From: Heterotrichella gracilis
Taxonomy: Eukaryota > Sar > Xanthophyceae > Tribonematales > Xanthonemataceae
DNA: 64,000 nt
Direction: 5' to 3'
NCBI GenBank assembly: GCA_032358255.1
Contig: JAULBX010011099.1
Coordinates: forward strand, 434,001 to 498,000
In this document: positions 24,534 through 34,491 of the stretch, one piece after another
Layout: every line of letters starts with the position of its first letter
Position numbering within the stretch: position 1 is the stretch's first letter
The notes under the pieces: model-generated
Databases searched by the model: none
Seen by the model: the letters and a program-made list of their open reading frames with translations, nothing else
Told to the model about the DNA's origin: nothing
Made by a program: the position numbers and the translations under genes

Positions 24534-25925
24534 ATGAAAGGTCTTTTGATTATAAGTGCACTAGGAATTATTGCCATGCTGGCAGAAATTTTTAAATTTA
24601 AAAAACTCCTGCTGCCATTGGTATTATTAGGAATTGTAGCAGCTTATGCTTTCAATTTTATGGAATGGAAGACGGGATTGCACATTTCTTATTTTGAGAA
24701 CATGATCTCTTTTGATAAGATCGCCATCGCTTTCTCCGGAATTATTTTAGCAACTGCTTTTTTCTGGTTCATCTTAGCGAATGATTATTTTGAAAAAGAA
24801 TCAAATCTGGTAGATCATTTTGCATTGGTCTTATTTGCCTTGGTTGGCGCCTTGATGTTAACTGCTTTTACTAATATGACCACTTTGTTTTTAGGGGTGG
24901 AAATTATGAGCATTCCATTATATGTTTTAGCAGCGAGTAAAAAGAATGACATGCGCAGTAATGAAGCCGGATTTAAATATTTGATCATGGGATCTTTTGC
25001 CTCTGCATTTTTATTATTCGGCATAGCCTTAATCTATGGAGCTTCCGGAAGTTTTGACATTTTGGAAATTCATACTTACATCTCTTCCAATGCTGAAACT
25101 TTGCCTATGTTTTTTTATGCAGGTGTGGTTATGATGTTAGTGGCCATGTGTTTTAAAGTATCTGCTGCTCCTTTTCACTTCTGGGCTCCGGATGTTTACG
25201 AAGGCTCTCCGACTTTAATTACAGCCTTAATGAGCACTGTGGTAAAAACAGCCGCTTTCGCTGCCATTATGCGTTTATTTTTAATTGGTTTTGCTGAAGT
25301 GAGTCCAATTTGGACGGGCATTTTAGCAGGGGTGGTTGCTTTATCTCTAGTAGTCGCCAATTTTTCTGCAGCTATGCAGACTTCCATCAAACGGATGCTC
25401 GCCTATTCAAGTATTAGTCACGCAGCGTTTATGTTAATGGTTATAATGGCTAATGTCAGAAGCAATATTTCAGTAGACGCTTTGATCTATTATTCATTAG
25501 CTTATTCAATAGGCAGCATTGCCGCCTTTGGTGTGGTGTATAATGTGAGTTTAAAAGGGGATGAGAGTATTACAGCGTTTAATGGTTTAGGAAAGCGTCA
25601 TCCGTTTTTAGCCATTTGCATGAGTATTGCCATGTTATCATTAGCCGGAATACCAATTACCGCAGGTTTCTTTGCAAAATATTTTGTTTTTACTACTGTT
25701 ATCGGCTCGCAATATCAATGGTTATTGATTCTTGCTATCTTAACCTCTGCTGTTGGGGCATACTATTATTTGAAAGTAATAATTGCTATGTATTTTAAAG
25801 AAAGTGAAGATGAATCTACTCTTGTTATCGAATCTTCAAATCGTTTTGTGATAATCTTAACCACCATCTTAACCTTGGCAGTTGGATTAGCGCCGGGATT
25901 GGTAGCTGAGATGTTTAAGTTTTAA
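24534..25925 (+). CDS. nuoN: NADH-quinone oxidoreductase subunit N
   Basis: The last complex I gene, a 463-residue antiporter-like subunit. Motifs are GVEIMSIPLYVLAA with the conserved Glu, CFKVSAAPFHFWAPDVYEGSPTLITALMSTVVKTAAF, and QTSIKRMLAYSSISHAAFM. AATTGTAAAT lies 4 nt upstream of the start. All fourteen subunits A-N are therefore present and intact by length. Only a weak hairpin (25976-25988) marks a possible transcript end. Confidence 0.95.
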   Translation: MKGLLIISALGIIAMLAEIFKFKKLLLPLVLLGIVAAYAFNFMEWKTGLHISYFENMISFDKIAIAFSGIILATAFFWFILANDYFEKESNLVDHFALVLFALVGALMLTAFTNMTTLFLGVEIMSIPLYVLAASKKNDMRSNEAGFKYLIMGSFASAFLLFGIALIYGASGSFDILEIHTYISSNAETLPMFFYAGVVMMLVAMCFKVSAAPFHFWAPDVYEGSPTLITALMSTVVKTAAFAAIMRLFLIGFAEVSPIWTGILAGVVALSLVVANFSAAMQTSIKRMLAYSSISHAAFMLMVIMANVRSNISVDALIYYSLAYSIGSIAAFGVVYNVSLKGDESITAFNGLGKRHPFLAICMSIAMLSLAGIPITAGFFAKYFVFTTVIGSQYQWLLILAILTSAVGAYYYLKVIIAMYFKESEDESTLVIESSNRFVIILTTILTLAVGLAPGLVAEMFKF

Positions 25926-25975
25926 AACCGTTTTATATTTTCGTTAGAGTTTTTTTATTGCAAAATTTTCTAGAA

Positions 25976-25988
25976 GGATTGCAAATCC
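25976..25988 (+). terminator. Weak hairpin and T-run after nuoN
   Basis: GGATT (25976-25980) pairs with AATCC (25984-25988) and is followed two bases later by seven Ts. The stem is short, so termination would be leaky. Confidence 0.3.
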
Positions 25989-26058
25989 ACTTTTTTTGTT
26001 CTTCCGCAGAATTGAAAATTGCTTGGAGAAAGGCTTTAAAATTAAACAACACAAACAA

Positions 26059-26760
26059 ATGAAAAAGGTTATTACACTTTATATAGTTCTCATTGTGTTT
26101 TTTACTTTTTGTAAAAAGAAGGAAAACACAGCTGAGCAAACACCTTCAACAAACACTACTGGCGCTGATAATGGTGTTTTTCTATCGGTTTATAACACCA
26201 TTGAGTTTGGGGACCATTCTCTTTATTCGGATAGTACTGTTCAAGCTAGCTTTTATGATTCGCCTCTTTCTACGCACACTATTGTTTCAGCAGGCACTGT
26301 AATTGTTAATTCGACGACTTTAGTGCCATTTTTAAATAATGTTTATTCAAGTTCAAATCAAATCAATTTGAAAAATTTGAATTGGCAAATAAGCGGTAGC
26401 GGAACTATCACCGCAGGAAGTTTTTCGTATAATCCAGTTTATCCGTTATTTAGTGGTGCATTATTGTTACCTGATACGGTTTCAAAAGGCGGGGGATTTA
26501 CATTTACATTAAACATTACAAATTCAAATAAGCCTGTCTACATGACAATAGGGCAAAGTGGTACGCCCATTTCAAGAACGGTTACTTCGTTTCCTTCAAC
26601 GGTCAATGTTTCAGCTAACGAATTAGCAGGATTTACAAGTAATTCCGATTTTACAATTCGTTTATCGATGTTTAACTACTCAAATTTAACTTTCAACTCA
26701 AAGCAGTACGCGGTAAATGCAAATAGAACATACATGAAATACTGTTATTTGAAGCCCTAG
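26059..26760 (+). CDS. Probable lipoprotein of unknown function
   Basis: A 233-residue protein with a short hydrophobic N-terminus ending VFFTFCKKKEN, a poor but plausible lipoprotein signal. A Thr/Ser-rich linker follows (AEQTPSTNTTGA). The mature part is probably all beta. The start ATG 26059 is chosen because it places the signal peptide at the N-terminus; the frame is open upstream to 25996. It resembles the lipoprotein at 57354-58043 in signal, linker and later pattern, suggesting a paralogous pair. Its stop lies 4 nt from the stop of the converging dehydrogenase gene. Confidence 0.7.
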   Translation: MKKVITLYIVLIVFFTFCKKKENTAEQTPSTNTTGADNGVFLSVYNTIEFGDHSLYSDSTVQASFYDSPLSTHTIVSAGTVIVNSTTLVPFLNNVYSSSNQINLKNLNWQISGSGTITAGSFSYNPVYPLFSGALLLPDTVSKGGGFTFTLNITNSNKPVYMTIGQSGTPISRTVTSFPSTVNVSANELAGFTSNSDFTIRLSMFNYSNLTFNSKQYAVNANRTYMKYCYLKP

Positions 26761-26764
26761 AGGA

Positions 26765-27847
26765 TCAAAGTCGCCTAAACAAATCCTTAATATAATCCAA
26801 AGTCGCGATCTCCTTATAGTTGTCACCAAAAGCATGGTGCCACATAAATGGCAAATTGATACTCACGGTTGCCATCTTCGTTAAGGTTTCTTCATCCCAG
26901 TCTTTACTCAAATTTTGAGGCAAATCAATTTGATGTTTTTTAAGCATTTGCATGAATTCAGAATGTCCTTGAGGGTAAATATCACCCAGATGCTGAAAGA
27001 TCACACAGTTCGCATAACAATGACGTGTGCCATGAATTTTTGAGAGACCATAACTCAAGGCATGACACACGCCCACTTCGCTATAAGTTAAACTTAAACC
27101 ACCCATTAACGAAGCTACCATTAAAATATCATCGGTCTCAGGACTTTGTCCGGCTTTATCATTTAAATAGACTTCGCGGCATAAATGCAAGGCCTGATCA
27201 CCATAAGCCAAACTAAAGGCGTTATTGCGAATGCCGTTATGTGATTCAATGCAATGAATGTAAGTGTCCATGCCTGTATAGAACCACCAATCTTTTGGCA
27301 CACTGCCAATCAATTCCGGATCCAAGATCACCTGATTAAAAACGGTCCAGTCACATTTTAAGCCTAATTTTTTTTCCGGACCGGTTAATACCGCTGTCAT
27401 TGAGACTTCAGCGCCGGTACCACTAATGGTTGGAACGCCTAAGTGGTAGATGCCCGGTTTTTTAATGAGGTTTAATCCCTGGTATAAGGTTGAGGAACCT
27501 TCATTGGTTAACATGAGTGATAAGGCTTTTGCAATATCCATGATGCTTCCGCCGCCAATACCGATGACACCGCTAGGCAATCCTTTTTTAGCAAGGATCT
27601 CATCACGCAAGCTGTCTATTTGATGAGTGGTTGGTTCGTAAGGGTCAACATCAATAAAGTAAACCAGATCTTCCGCTTTGTTTTGAAGTTTAGAACTTAA
27701 AGGCTTGTCTTTAAAATAATTATCGACCACAAAAACAAAATACTGATTGTTTTCTTTTCTGATAGGAGCAATGGTTTCATCTAATTGAGAGAAAGAGCCA
27801 CGTCCATAAGTGACTTTGTCGATGTTTTTAAAATTTTTGTGTGTCAT
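26765..27847 (-). CDS. Iron-dependent alcohol dehydrogenase, KdnB-like
   Basis: A 360-residue member of the iron-containing alcohol dehydrogenase/dehydroquinate-synthase fold. The NAD-binding GGGSIMDIAKA lies near 98-108, then GVPTISGTGAEVSMTAVLTGPEKKLGLK. Metal ligands include Asp/His in GMDTYIHCIESHNG and the histidines of VGVCHALSYGLSKIHGTRH. The overall pattern resembles KdnB, the 3-deoxy-manno-octulosonate 8-oxidase that prepares Kdo for 8-amination. The matching aminotransferase KdnA is not in the window, so the assignment rests on sequence pattern alone. An alternative is a general group-III alcohol dehydrogenase. It converges on the lipoprotein gene with a 4-nt gap and begins after a 158-nt spacer holding an inverted repeat. 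Confidence 0.72.
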   Translation of the reverse strand: MTHKNFKNIDKVTYGRGSFSQLDETIAPIRKENNQYFVFVVDNYFKDKPLSSKLQNKAEDLVYFIDVDPYEPTTHQIDSLRDEILAKKGLPSGVIGIGGGSIMDIAKALSLMLTNEGSSTLYQGLNLIKKPGIYHLGVPTISGTGAEVSMTAVLTGPEKKLGLKCDWTVFNQVILDPELIGSVPKDWWFYTGMDTYIHCIESHNGIRNNAFSLAYGDQALHLCREVYLNDKAGQSPETDDILMVASLMGGLSLTYSEVGVCHALSYGLSKIHGTRHCYANCVIFQHLGDIYPQGHSEFMQMLKKHQIDLPQNLSKDWDEETLTKMATVSINLPFMWHHAFGDNYKEIATLDYIKDLFRRL

Positions 27848-27858
27848 GGTGTTTTGTT

Positions 27859-27998
27859 AGACACGAGTATCACGAATTTCTCAGATCTAAACGATTAAAA
27901 TTGATTAGTGAGAGTTGCAGATAATTGTAGATCCTGATTTTCGGGACAGTGTCTTGTTTCTAAGTTTGTTTTTGATGTATTCGTGCTAATTCGTGTCT
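27859..27998. repeat. Diverged inverted repeat flanking a 101-nt core
   Basis: AGACACGAGTATCACGAAT (27859-27877) and the reverse complement of a related word at 27979-27998 (AGACACGAATTAGCACGAAT) face each other. The same word recurs at 63915-63931. The spacer between KdnB-like and superoxide dismutase genes consists mostly of this element; no ORF or RNA gene is recognised in it. Confidence 0.65.
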
Positions 27999-28005
27999 TA
28001 ATTTT

Positions 28006-28755
28006 TTAGTTTGAATTGTATAACGCTTCCGCTGTTTCCCAGTTGATCACATTCCACCAGGCATCAATATAATCTGTGCGTTTGTTTTGGTATTTTAAAT
28101 AATAAGCATGCTCCCAAACATCTAGTGCTAAAACAGGTTTCCCGTTTTCTTTTGCCACTTTCATGAGAGGATTATCCTGATTTGGCGTTGTAGTGATCTT
28201 CAAATTGTTTTTATCATCCAAAATTAACCAACACCAGCCGCTTCCAAAGATCTTCAATGCTTTATCCGAAAATTCTTTTTTGAATTCTTCGAACGATTTA
28301 TAATTGGCAATAATTGCCTCTGCCAGTTTACCTTTAGGCTGATTTCTTTTTACTTCGGGGTTTGGTTTTAATAAGATCCAGAATAAAGAATGGTTATAGT
28401 GTCCGCCTAAATTATTTCGAATGGCAGGAATGGTATTGACATCCACATTTTTACATTTTGCTGCATCATCTACTTTGTAATTAATGTTTTGTGGGGTGGC
28501 TGCTGCATTTAGTTTATCTACATATGCCTGATGATGTTTGGTATAGTGGATCTCCATGGTTTGTTTGTCAATGAAGGGTTCCATAGCATCAAATGGATAA
28601 TTGAGAAGTGGCAATTCGAAGGGAGTTCCTTCAGAAGCAAAAAATTCACTGGTATTTTCCAAAGAATTTAATTGTTCCTTACCAATCAAGTTTGTAGCTA
28701 GTCCGCTCAAGCCTAACAAGGCCGATTTCTTAAAAAAATCTCTTCTGCTGCTCAT
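28006..28755 (-). CDS. Exported Fe/Mn superoxide dismutase
   Basis: A 249-residue Fe/Mn-type superoxide dismutase. The N-terminus SSRRDFFKKSALLGLSGLA is a twin-arginine signal peptide, so the enzyme is probably exported folded by the Tat system. The catalytic domain begins near residue 46 (FELPLLNYPFDAMEPFI). Metal ligands are His70 in EIHYTKHHQAY, a His in GGHYNHSLFW, and the Asp/His of LDVWEHAYYLKY. The family is normally 190-210 residues; the extra length is the signal. The start codon touches the stop codon of the upstream biotin-carrier gene with no gap, implying one transcript. Confidence 0.92.
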   Translation of the reverse strand: MSSRRDFFKKSALLGLSGLATNLIGKEQLNSLENTSEFFASEGTPFELPLLNYPFDAMEPFIDKQTMEIHYTKHHQAYVDKLNAAATPQNINYKVDDAAKCKNVDVNTIPAIRNNLGGHYNHSLFWILLKPNPEVKRNQPKGKLAEAIIANYKSFEEFKKEFSDKALKIFGSGWCWLILDDKNNLKITTTPNQDNPLMKVAKENGKPVLALDVWEHAYYLKYQNKRTDYIDAWWNVINWETAEALYNSN

Positions 28756-29265
28756 TTAAAATTGAATTAATAATTGATTTTTTTCTACGGCCACACCTGT
28801 CACCGCAGCAATTTTTTTGATCAGCCCATCGGTTGGCGATTTAAGAATGTTTTCCATTTTCATGGCTTCGAGCACCAATAAGGGATCCCCTTTTTTTACC
28901 GAATCGCCTTCCTTTACCAGGATCTTTAATACCATGCCAGGCATTGGGGCCTTGATCTCATTTACTTTTTTTGTTGCCAGATTATCCAATCCTAATGAAT
29001 GCAACAAGGCGTCGTATTTATCTTTCAGTTGTAAATTAAATTTTACGGAGTTTACTTTAAGCACCAAGCTTTTCTCTTCGGTGTTTAATTTGATCACTTC
29101 AATGTTGTATGATTTTTCATGATATAACAAATGATATTGGTGATCATTTACTTTTAGAAGATCACCCTTAACGAGCGCTTCATTTAGTGTTCCTTCAAAA
29201 AACGAATCCGAATGTTTCAGATCTGTTTTAAGGGTCTTATTTCCATTTACCGTGATTGAATACAT
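28756..29265 (-). CDS. Biotin carboxyl carrier protein
   Basis: A 169-residue biotinyl domain protein. The C-terminal lipoyl/biotinyl domain (about 100-169) has the biotin site EAMKM with Lys136, preceded by [31 protein letters not shown]. This matches carriers of propionyl- or acetyl-CoA carboxylases. The N-terminal 95 residues are typical of carboxylase-associated carriers. No carboxylase or carboxyltransferase gene is adjacent. The gene directly abuts the superoxide dismutase gene. Confidence 0.9.
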   Translation of the reverse strand: MYSITVNGNKTLKTDLKHSDSFFEGTLNEALVKGDLLKVNDHQYHLLYHEKSYNIEVIKLNTEEKSLVLKVNSVKFNLQLKDKYDALLHSLGLDNLATKKVNEIKAPMPGMVLKILVKEGDSVKKGDPLLVLEAMKMENILKSPTDGLIKKIAAVTGVAVEKNQLLIQF

Positions 29266-29455
29266 AGAACAAATTTAAGGTATATAATACCAAATATAAC
29301 TATAAAATAACCCAAACTAATAGTTCTTTTTCATCCATACTTCTTCAAAAAACAGCTTCGTAGGGGCCACTAAGCATCAACTTTTTTCATCGTCTCGATA
29401 AAAAATCATCTAATATCTTTGGCTTATTTCATGGTTACATTTGGTTTAAAATAAA

Positions 29456-29483
29456 AAACCCCCTTCTTTTCAGAAGAGGGTTT
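29456..29483 (-). terminator. Terminator after the secreted-protein gene
   Basis: AAACCCCCTTCT (29456-29467) pairs with AGAAGAGGGTTT (29472-29483) with one mismatch. On the minus strand it follows the stop at 29500 by 16 nt and ends in TTTTTTATTTT. The remainder of the 234-nt gap (29266-29499) holds no recognised gene. Confidence 0.75.
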
Positions 29484-29499
29484 ATAAATTTTGCTTTTT

Positions 29500-30318
29500 T
29501 TATTTTTTGACAAATTCGCCCATTTTGTTGTCGAAGTTGAGGAAGTAGCCTCCCTTAGGCAAGTTGCTCACATCAATTTTGGATCCATAACCTTTTTTGA
29601 CAATGTTTCCATACTGATCATAAATTTCATACATGGTTTCAATGGCTTTATCGGGCTTCCCCTTAATGAAAAAGTTGATGTCTTTACTTGTTTTAAGCGG
29701 GGCGTAATCAATATCCGGCACTTCACTGATAAAATCAACCGCTTTACTCAAACGAGGCATTCCGCTATAATCGGTTTGTCGCACACGTAATTGATTTTTG
29801 CCACTGTGTGGTGCTACCTTAAAAGAGTATTCATTGGTTGTGGGGGTACCAACTCCGTCTATTTCACCAACTTTTACCCATTTGTTCCAGCGGTACTGCT
29901 CGATCATAAAGGTGAGTTTACCGGTCTCTGATTTGGTCGTCCATTTAAAGGTGCCATCTTTATCAGCCGACATGCCAATCACCTCATAGGTGCTTTTAGG
30001 TTTTAATACTTCGGGATTTAATACTTTTGGTTTACAGCCTTCTTTGTGAAAGATCTTGATCTCTACCTTGTCACCAATGCTAAGATTATGCGGTTTTAGG
30101 TCAATTTCAAAGGCACTGGAGGTTAATTCGTCGGTGGTTATATTGCCGTTTACCTTTACCTCAGTAACGCAGAAACCAACGCCGCCCGGTCCAAACGGAT
30201 TTTGAACATACACCACCTTACCCTGATAGGTGCCTTCTAAAATGATGACACTACCTTGAGATTTAGCAACATACGACAGCAAAAAACATATAAAAGTGTA
30301 TAAAACTAACTTTTTCAT
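29500..30318 (-). CDS. Secreted protein of unknown function with T9SS-like tail
   Basis: A 272-residue protein with a signal peptide (MKKLVLYTFICFLLSYVAKSQ). The N-terminal domain contains GPGGVGFCVTEVKVNGN and a cysteine later in HKEGCKP, possibly a disulfide. A fibronectin-like segment follows (about 110-190). The C-terminal 45 residues (YEIYDQYGNIVKKG ... LPKGGYFLNF ... EFVKK) resemble a type A T9SS sorting domain, which would send it to the cell surface. The function is not known. A well-spaced promoter lies upstream at 30345-30374. Confidence 0.75.
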   Translation of the reverse strand: MKKLVLYTFICFLLSYVAKSQGSVIILEGTYQGKVVYVQNPFGPGGVGFCVTEVKVNGNITTDELTSSAFEIDLKPHNLSIGDKVEIKIFHKEGCKPKVLNPEVLKPKSTYEVIGMSADKDGTFKWTTKSETGKLTFMIEQYRWNKWVKVGEIDGVGTPTTNEYSFKVAPHSGKNQLRVRQTDYSGMPRLSKAVDFISEVPDIDYAPLKTSKDINFFIKGKPDKAIETMYEIYDQYGNIVKKGYGSKIDVSNLPKGGYFLNFDNKMGEFVKK

Positions 30319-30695
30319 TAAATACCCTTAGTCTGCATATCTTACAATATTAAAACCTATATTCTGATTTACAAAATATATTAATGGAAAAATACGATTT
30401 GTTTCCAATATTCCTTTGTTAAAATCACTTTTCTGAACAAGCGAGAAGTTTAGGTGTTTAAGTGAGGGGTTTAAGGAGATGGTTTTTTCTTAAGATCCTA
30501 GTGTATGTAGCCTTATTTAATTACTAACAAATACGGTTTAGTATTGGCCGGTTTGTTGCGTAATTAATACTGGAACTTTTTGTATTTTTAGATGCTGTGC
30601 GAGTAAAATCAGGTAAGGTCTTGATTCATTGGATTAGGAAATCATTTCTAAAAAAATACGTGAACAGAAAAAGAATTTAATAAGGGTCAATTGGA
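30319..30695. other. 377-nt divergent intergenic region
   Basis: AT-rich region between the secreted protein (minus) and the DUF5686 protein (plus). Besides the minus-strand promoter at 30345-30374, nothing with a clear consensus is seen: no ORF, tRNA or strong hairpin. The plus-strand promoter of the DUF5686-lptB-rdgB operon should lie here but could not be placed. Confidence 0.6.
30345..30374 (-). promoter_or_regulatory. Promoter of the secreted-protein gene
   Basis: On the minus strand TTG (30374-30372) is followed after 19 nt by TAATATTG (30352-30345), one mismatch from TAnnTTTG with ideal spacing. It ends 26 nt before the start codon. Confidence 0.5.
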
Positions 30696-33164
30696 ATGAA
30701 AATCAATAAACTGTTCTGTTATAGTATTCTTTTATTCATTCTGCCGTTTTTTGTGAGCGCTCAATTTACCATCACAGGAAAGGTGTTTACACCCGAAAAC
30801 AAAGAGCCTTTACCCTTTGTTCCGCTTATTATAAAGGGAACAACCACAGGTGCACAAACTGATTTTGACGGGAATTTTGTGATACGTACGAATACATTAG
30901 GCGACTCTTTGGTGGCTGTTTATGTTGGCTATAAGCGTTTGGCCAGACCAATCAATAAAAAACTTCAACAACAAGAGATCAATTTTCCTTTAATTCAAGA
31001 AGGTTTTTCATTGGATGAGGTGGTGATAAACGCCGGTGAGAACCCCGCTCACCGTATCATACGAAATTGCGTGAAACAAAAAGTGGTTAACAACAAAGAC
31101 AATTTAAAGTCCTATGAATACGAAGTTTATAATAAGCTTGAATTTGATTTGACGCGGATTAGCAAGGATGCTAAAAACAAAAAAGTGCTCAAACCCATTG
31201 CCTTTGTATTTGATAATATTGACAGCACTTACAGTGGAGAAAAACCTTCTTTACCTTTTTTCATTATTGAGAATTTATCGAATGTGTATTCAAAAAGTGA
31301 TCCAAAACGAAAAAAGGAAGTGGTGATCGCGAGTAAAGTAACAGGTATTGAAAACGCAAGCGTGTCGCAGGTTTTGGGCGACATGTATCAGAATATTAAT
31401 ATTTACGATAACAACATATTGGTCTTCAATAAACAATTACCTAGTCCTATTGGTGAGAACGCCTTGTTTTATTATAAATTTTATTTGCAAGACAGTGCTT
31501 TTGAAGGGAATCAGTATGTGTATCATCTTAGTTTTAAACCCAAGCGGGTTCAGGAACTTAGTTTTTCGGGAAACATTTGGATAGCGGATACGACTTGGGG
31601 GGTGAAGCGTTTAGAGATGAGTTTACCTAAAGATGCCAATGTCAATTTTATCAATACTGCCAATATCATACAAGAATTTACCTATGCCGACAGCATTTGG
31701 AGTTTAACCAAAGACCGCATTGTTATTGATTTTGCACCTAACCGAAAAGCCGTTGGATTTTATGGACGACGAACTGCCTCATACAAAAACATTGTGCTTA
31801 ACCAACCAAAAGAAGATGCTTTTTATGAATTTGCCGATAAAATTGTAGTGGAGGAAGGAGCTACTACTAAATCGGACGAGTATTGGAATGAGCACCGGCA
31901 CGACAGTTTAACGGTTCGTGAACAAAAGGTGTTTAAAATGATTGACACCATTCAATCATTGCCGGTATATAAATCGTGGGTGGATATACTCTATCTGGTT
32001 GTATCGGGGTATAAAAAGCTTAACAATTTTGAGATCGGCCCTTATACCAATTTAGTTTCTTACAATCGTTTTGAAGGCACGCGTTTGAGAATTGGAGGTC
32101 GAACCAGTGAATTGTTCAGTAAGTGGTATGAATTAAATGGTTACATCGCTTATGGTACACTCGATGAAAAATGGAAGTATGCTTTAGGGTTTAAGTCCTT
32201 TTTAACAAAAAAACCGCACAGGCAAATTGTGGGAATGGACTTTAAAAGCGATAACGAAATTTTAGGTCAAAGTTCAAATGGTTTTACCTACGACAATTTT
32301 TTTGCTTCCTTTTTTAGGTCAAGTCCTTTAACAAACTTAACACGGGCAGGCACAGTGCAGGCTTATTATGAAAGGGAGTGGTTTCCGGGATTGATAAGCA
32401 GAATTATTTTAATTGGAAGAGATTTGAAGCCGGTTGGTGCGAGTCAGTATTTGTATTATACCAATGACGGTAGTGTGGCAGAAAAACCAAGTATCAACAC
32501 AACAGAGTTGCGCTTTAACATCCGCTTTGCTTGGAAAGAAAAATACGTAGGAGACGGTTTTACCAGATTGTCTATAGGAACCACTTGGCCCATTATACAG
32601 TTTAATTACGCAAAATCACTACCAAATGCCTTTAAAGGAGAATATGATTATCAGAGATTGGTATTGCGTGTGAGCGATCGTTTAAGGATTACACCTATAT
32701 TAGGCTATACCGATGTAGTGGTAGAAGGAGGAAAAATTTGGGGCGTATTACCTTATCCCCTCATGGAAATTCATGGTGGAAATCAGACCTATATTTACGA
32801 TTACCTTGCCTTCAACATGATGCGGTTTTATGAGTTTACCAGTGATCAATTTGTTTCAGCAGCCCTTTTTCATCATTTTGAAGGCTTATTCTTAAATAAG
32901 TTACCTTTGTTGCGTAAATTAAAATGGCGTGAAGTTGCAACGGTAAAAGCAGTTTGGGGAAGTGTGAGTCAAAAGAACAAAGATGTGTTGATATTTCCAT
33001 CCACCCTTTCTGCTTTGAGTAACGGGCCATATGTTGAAGCGAGTTTAGGCATTGAAAATATCTTTAAGGTATTTCGCATTGATGCTTTTTGGCGACTTCG
33101 TTATCAATACATAAACCCGGCGCAAAATTTTGGTATTAAATTTGGATTTCAGTTAGCCCTATAG
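30696..33164 (+). CDS. DUF5686 outer-membrane protein with CarboxypepD_reg domain
   Basis: An 822-residue outer-membrane protein. A signal peptide (ending VSAQ) is followed by a carboxypeptidase-regulatory-like beta sandwich at about 24-105 ([33 protein letters not shown]). The DUF5686 region occupies the rest and ends with predicted barrel strands and a terminal aromatic-rich strand ([11 protein letters not shown]). Proteins of this kind are common in Bacteroidota and of unknown function. lptB follows after 2 nt and rdgB after 3 nt more, so the three genes form one operon. The link to LptB could suggest a role in envelope biogenesis, but this is inference. Confidence 0.85.
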   Translation: MKINKLFCYSILLFILPFFVSAQFTITGKVFTPENKEPLPFVPLIIKGTTTGAQTDFDGNFVIRTNTLGDSLVAVYVGYKRLARPINKKLQQQEINFPLIQEGFSLDEVVINAGENPAHRIIRNCVKQKVVNNKDNLKSYEYEVYNKLEFDLTRISKDAKNKKVLKPIAFVFDNIDSTYSGEKPSLPFFIIENLSNVYSKSDPKRKKEVVIASKVTGIENASVSQVLGDMYQNINIYDNNILVFNKQLPSPIGENALFYYKFYLQDSAFEGNQYVYHLSFKPKRVQELSFSGNIWIADTTWGVKRLEMSLPKDANVNFINTANIIQEFTYADSIWSLTKDRIVIDFAPNRKAVGFYGRRTASYKNIVLNQPKEDAFYEFADKIVVEEGATTKSDEYWNEHRHDSLTVREQKVFKMIDTIQSLPVYKSWVDILYLVVSGYKKLNNFEIGPYTNLVSYNRFEGTRLRIGGRTSELFSKWYELNGYIAYGTLDEKWKYALGFKSFLTKKPHRQIVGMDFKSDNEILGQSSNGFTYDNFFASFFRSSPLTNLTRAGTVQAYYEREWFPGLISRIILIGRDLKPVGASQYLYYTNDGSVAEKPSINTTELRFNIRFAWKEKYVGDGFTRLSIGTTWPIIQFNYAKSLPNAFKGEYDYQRLVLRVSDRLRITPILGYTDVVVEGGKIWGVLPYPLMEIHGGNQTYIYDYLAFNMMRFYEFTSDQFVSAALFHHFEGLFLNKLPLLRKLKWREVATVKAVWGSVSQKNKDVLIFPSTLSALSNGPYVEASLGIENIFKVFRIDAFWRLRYQYINPAQNFGIKFGFQLAL

Positions 33165-33166
33165 AT

Positions 33167-33892
33167 ATGATATTAAGAAGTGAAAATCTCGTAAAGAAGT
33201 ATAAAAACAGGGTAGTGGCCAATAACGTTTCTGTTCAGGTAGCTCAAGGAGAAATTGTAGGATTACTTGGACCAAATGGCGCCGGAAAAACCACGTCTTT
33301 TTACATGATCGTAGGAATGGTGAAACCCAATAGTGGCCGCATCTTTTTAGATGATCTGGATATCACAAAAGAACCGATGTACCGTCGCGCGCAACTAGGC
33401 ATTGGGTATTTGCCACAGGAAGCTTCGGTGTTCAGAAAATTAAGTATAGAAGATAATTTATATGCTATTTTGGAGATGACCAAACTCACCAAAAAAGAGC
33501 AGCACATGAAAGCCGAAACCTTGTTAGATGAATTTGCTTTGCATCATGTACGAAAAAATCTGGGCGATCAATTAAGTGGCGGTGAGCGACGCAGAACAGA
33601 AATAGCCAGAGCTTTGGCCACAGACCCTAAATTTATTTTGCTCGACGAGCCTTTTGCCGGTGTAGATCCCATTGCGGTGGAAGATATTCAGCAGGTGGTG
33701 AGAAAACTCAAAGAAAAAAATATCGGTATTTTGATCACCGATCACAATGTGCACGAAACCTTAAGTATAACAGATAGAGCTTACTTGCTTTATTCAGGAA
33801 GTGTGATTAAGAGCGGCACAGCGGAAGACCTGGCAAATGATGAACAAGTGAGGAAGGTGTATTTGGGTGAGAATTTTGAGTTAAGGAAATAA
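33167..33892 (+). CDS. lptB: LPS export ABC transporter ATPase LptB
   Basis: A 241-residue cytoplasmic ATPase of the LptB2FG complex, which extracts lipopolysaccharide from the inner membrane. Walker A GPNGAGKT lies at 35-42, the Q-loop around GYLPQE, the signature LSGGERRR and Walker [13 protein letters not shown] follow, and the H-loop is in [10 protein letters not shown]. The signature with ERRR and the short length are typical of LptB rather than amino-acid transporter ATPases. It is in an operon with DUF5686 upstream and rdgB downstream. Confidence 0.95.
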   Translation: MILRSENLVKKYKNRVVANNVSVQVAQGEIVGLLGPNGAGKTTSFYMIVGMVKPNSGRIFLDDLDITKEPMYRRAQLGIGYLPQEASVFRKLSIEDNLYAILEMTKLTKKEQHMKAETLLDEFALHHVRKNLGDQLSGGERRRTEIARALATDPKFILLDEPFAGVDPIAVEDIQQVVRKLKEKNIGILITDHNVHETLSITDRAYLLYSGSVIKSGTAEDLANDEQVRKVYLGENFELRK

Positions 33893-33895
33893 ACC

Positions 33896-34486
33896 ATGAA
33901 AATTGTTTTTGCCTCTTCTAATCAACATAAAATTTCTGAAATAAAAACCTTGCTGCCTTCGCAGTTCACTTTGCTTGGACTTAAAGACATTGGTATTACT
34001 CAAGAAATTCCTGAACCCGGAACAAGTATAAAAGAAAATTCATTTTTGAAAGCGAGTTTTGTTCGTGACTATTTAAACGACAAAAACGAAAATTGCTTGG
34101 TGTTTGCGGATGATAGTGGTTTAGAGGTAGAAGCCTTGAACAATGCTCCGGGAGTTTATAGCGCACGTTATGCGGGCATTCCCAAAAATGATGAAGCAAA
34201 TAATTTAAAGCTAATGCGCGAATTGCTGACGATCACCAAACGCCATGCGCGCTTTGTTACTGTGATCACTCTTATTATAAATGGTGAAGTGCATTATTTT
34301 GAAGGAGAAATAAAAGGAACCATTGCTTATGAAGCCAGAGGCAATAGTGGTTTTGGATATGACCCTTTATTTATTCCACAAGGATATCGAAGTACTTTTG
34401 CTGAATTGGGCATGGATGTTAAAAATAGCATTAGTCATCGTTCAATCGCGGTAAGTAAATTGGTGAATTTTTTAGAGAAGATTTAA
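33896..34486 (+). CDS. rdgB: XTP/dITP diphosphatase (RdgB/HAM1)
   Basis: A 196-residue house-cleaning enzyme that hydrolyses non-canonical purine nucleotides (XTP, dITP, ITP) to monophosphates. Motifs are the N-terminal FASSNQHKISEI, the catalytic ADDSGLEVEALNNAPGVYSARYAG with its acidic metal ligands, GFGYDPLFIP and ISHRSIA. It has the family length and is last in the operon with lptB. The stop codon is followed by the 7-bp tandem repeat array. Confidence 0.95.
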   Translation: MKIVFASSNQHKISEIKTLLPSQFTLLGLKDIGITQEIPEPGTSIKENSFLKASFVRDYLNDKNENCLVFADDSGLEVEALNNAPGVYSARYAGIPKNDEANNLKLMRELLTITKRHARFVTVITLIINGEVHYFEGEIKGTIAYEARGNSGFGYDPLFIPQGYRSTFAELGMDVKNSISHRSIAVSKLVNFLEKI

Positions 34487-34491
34487 TTTTT

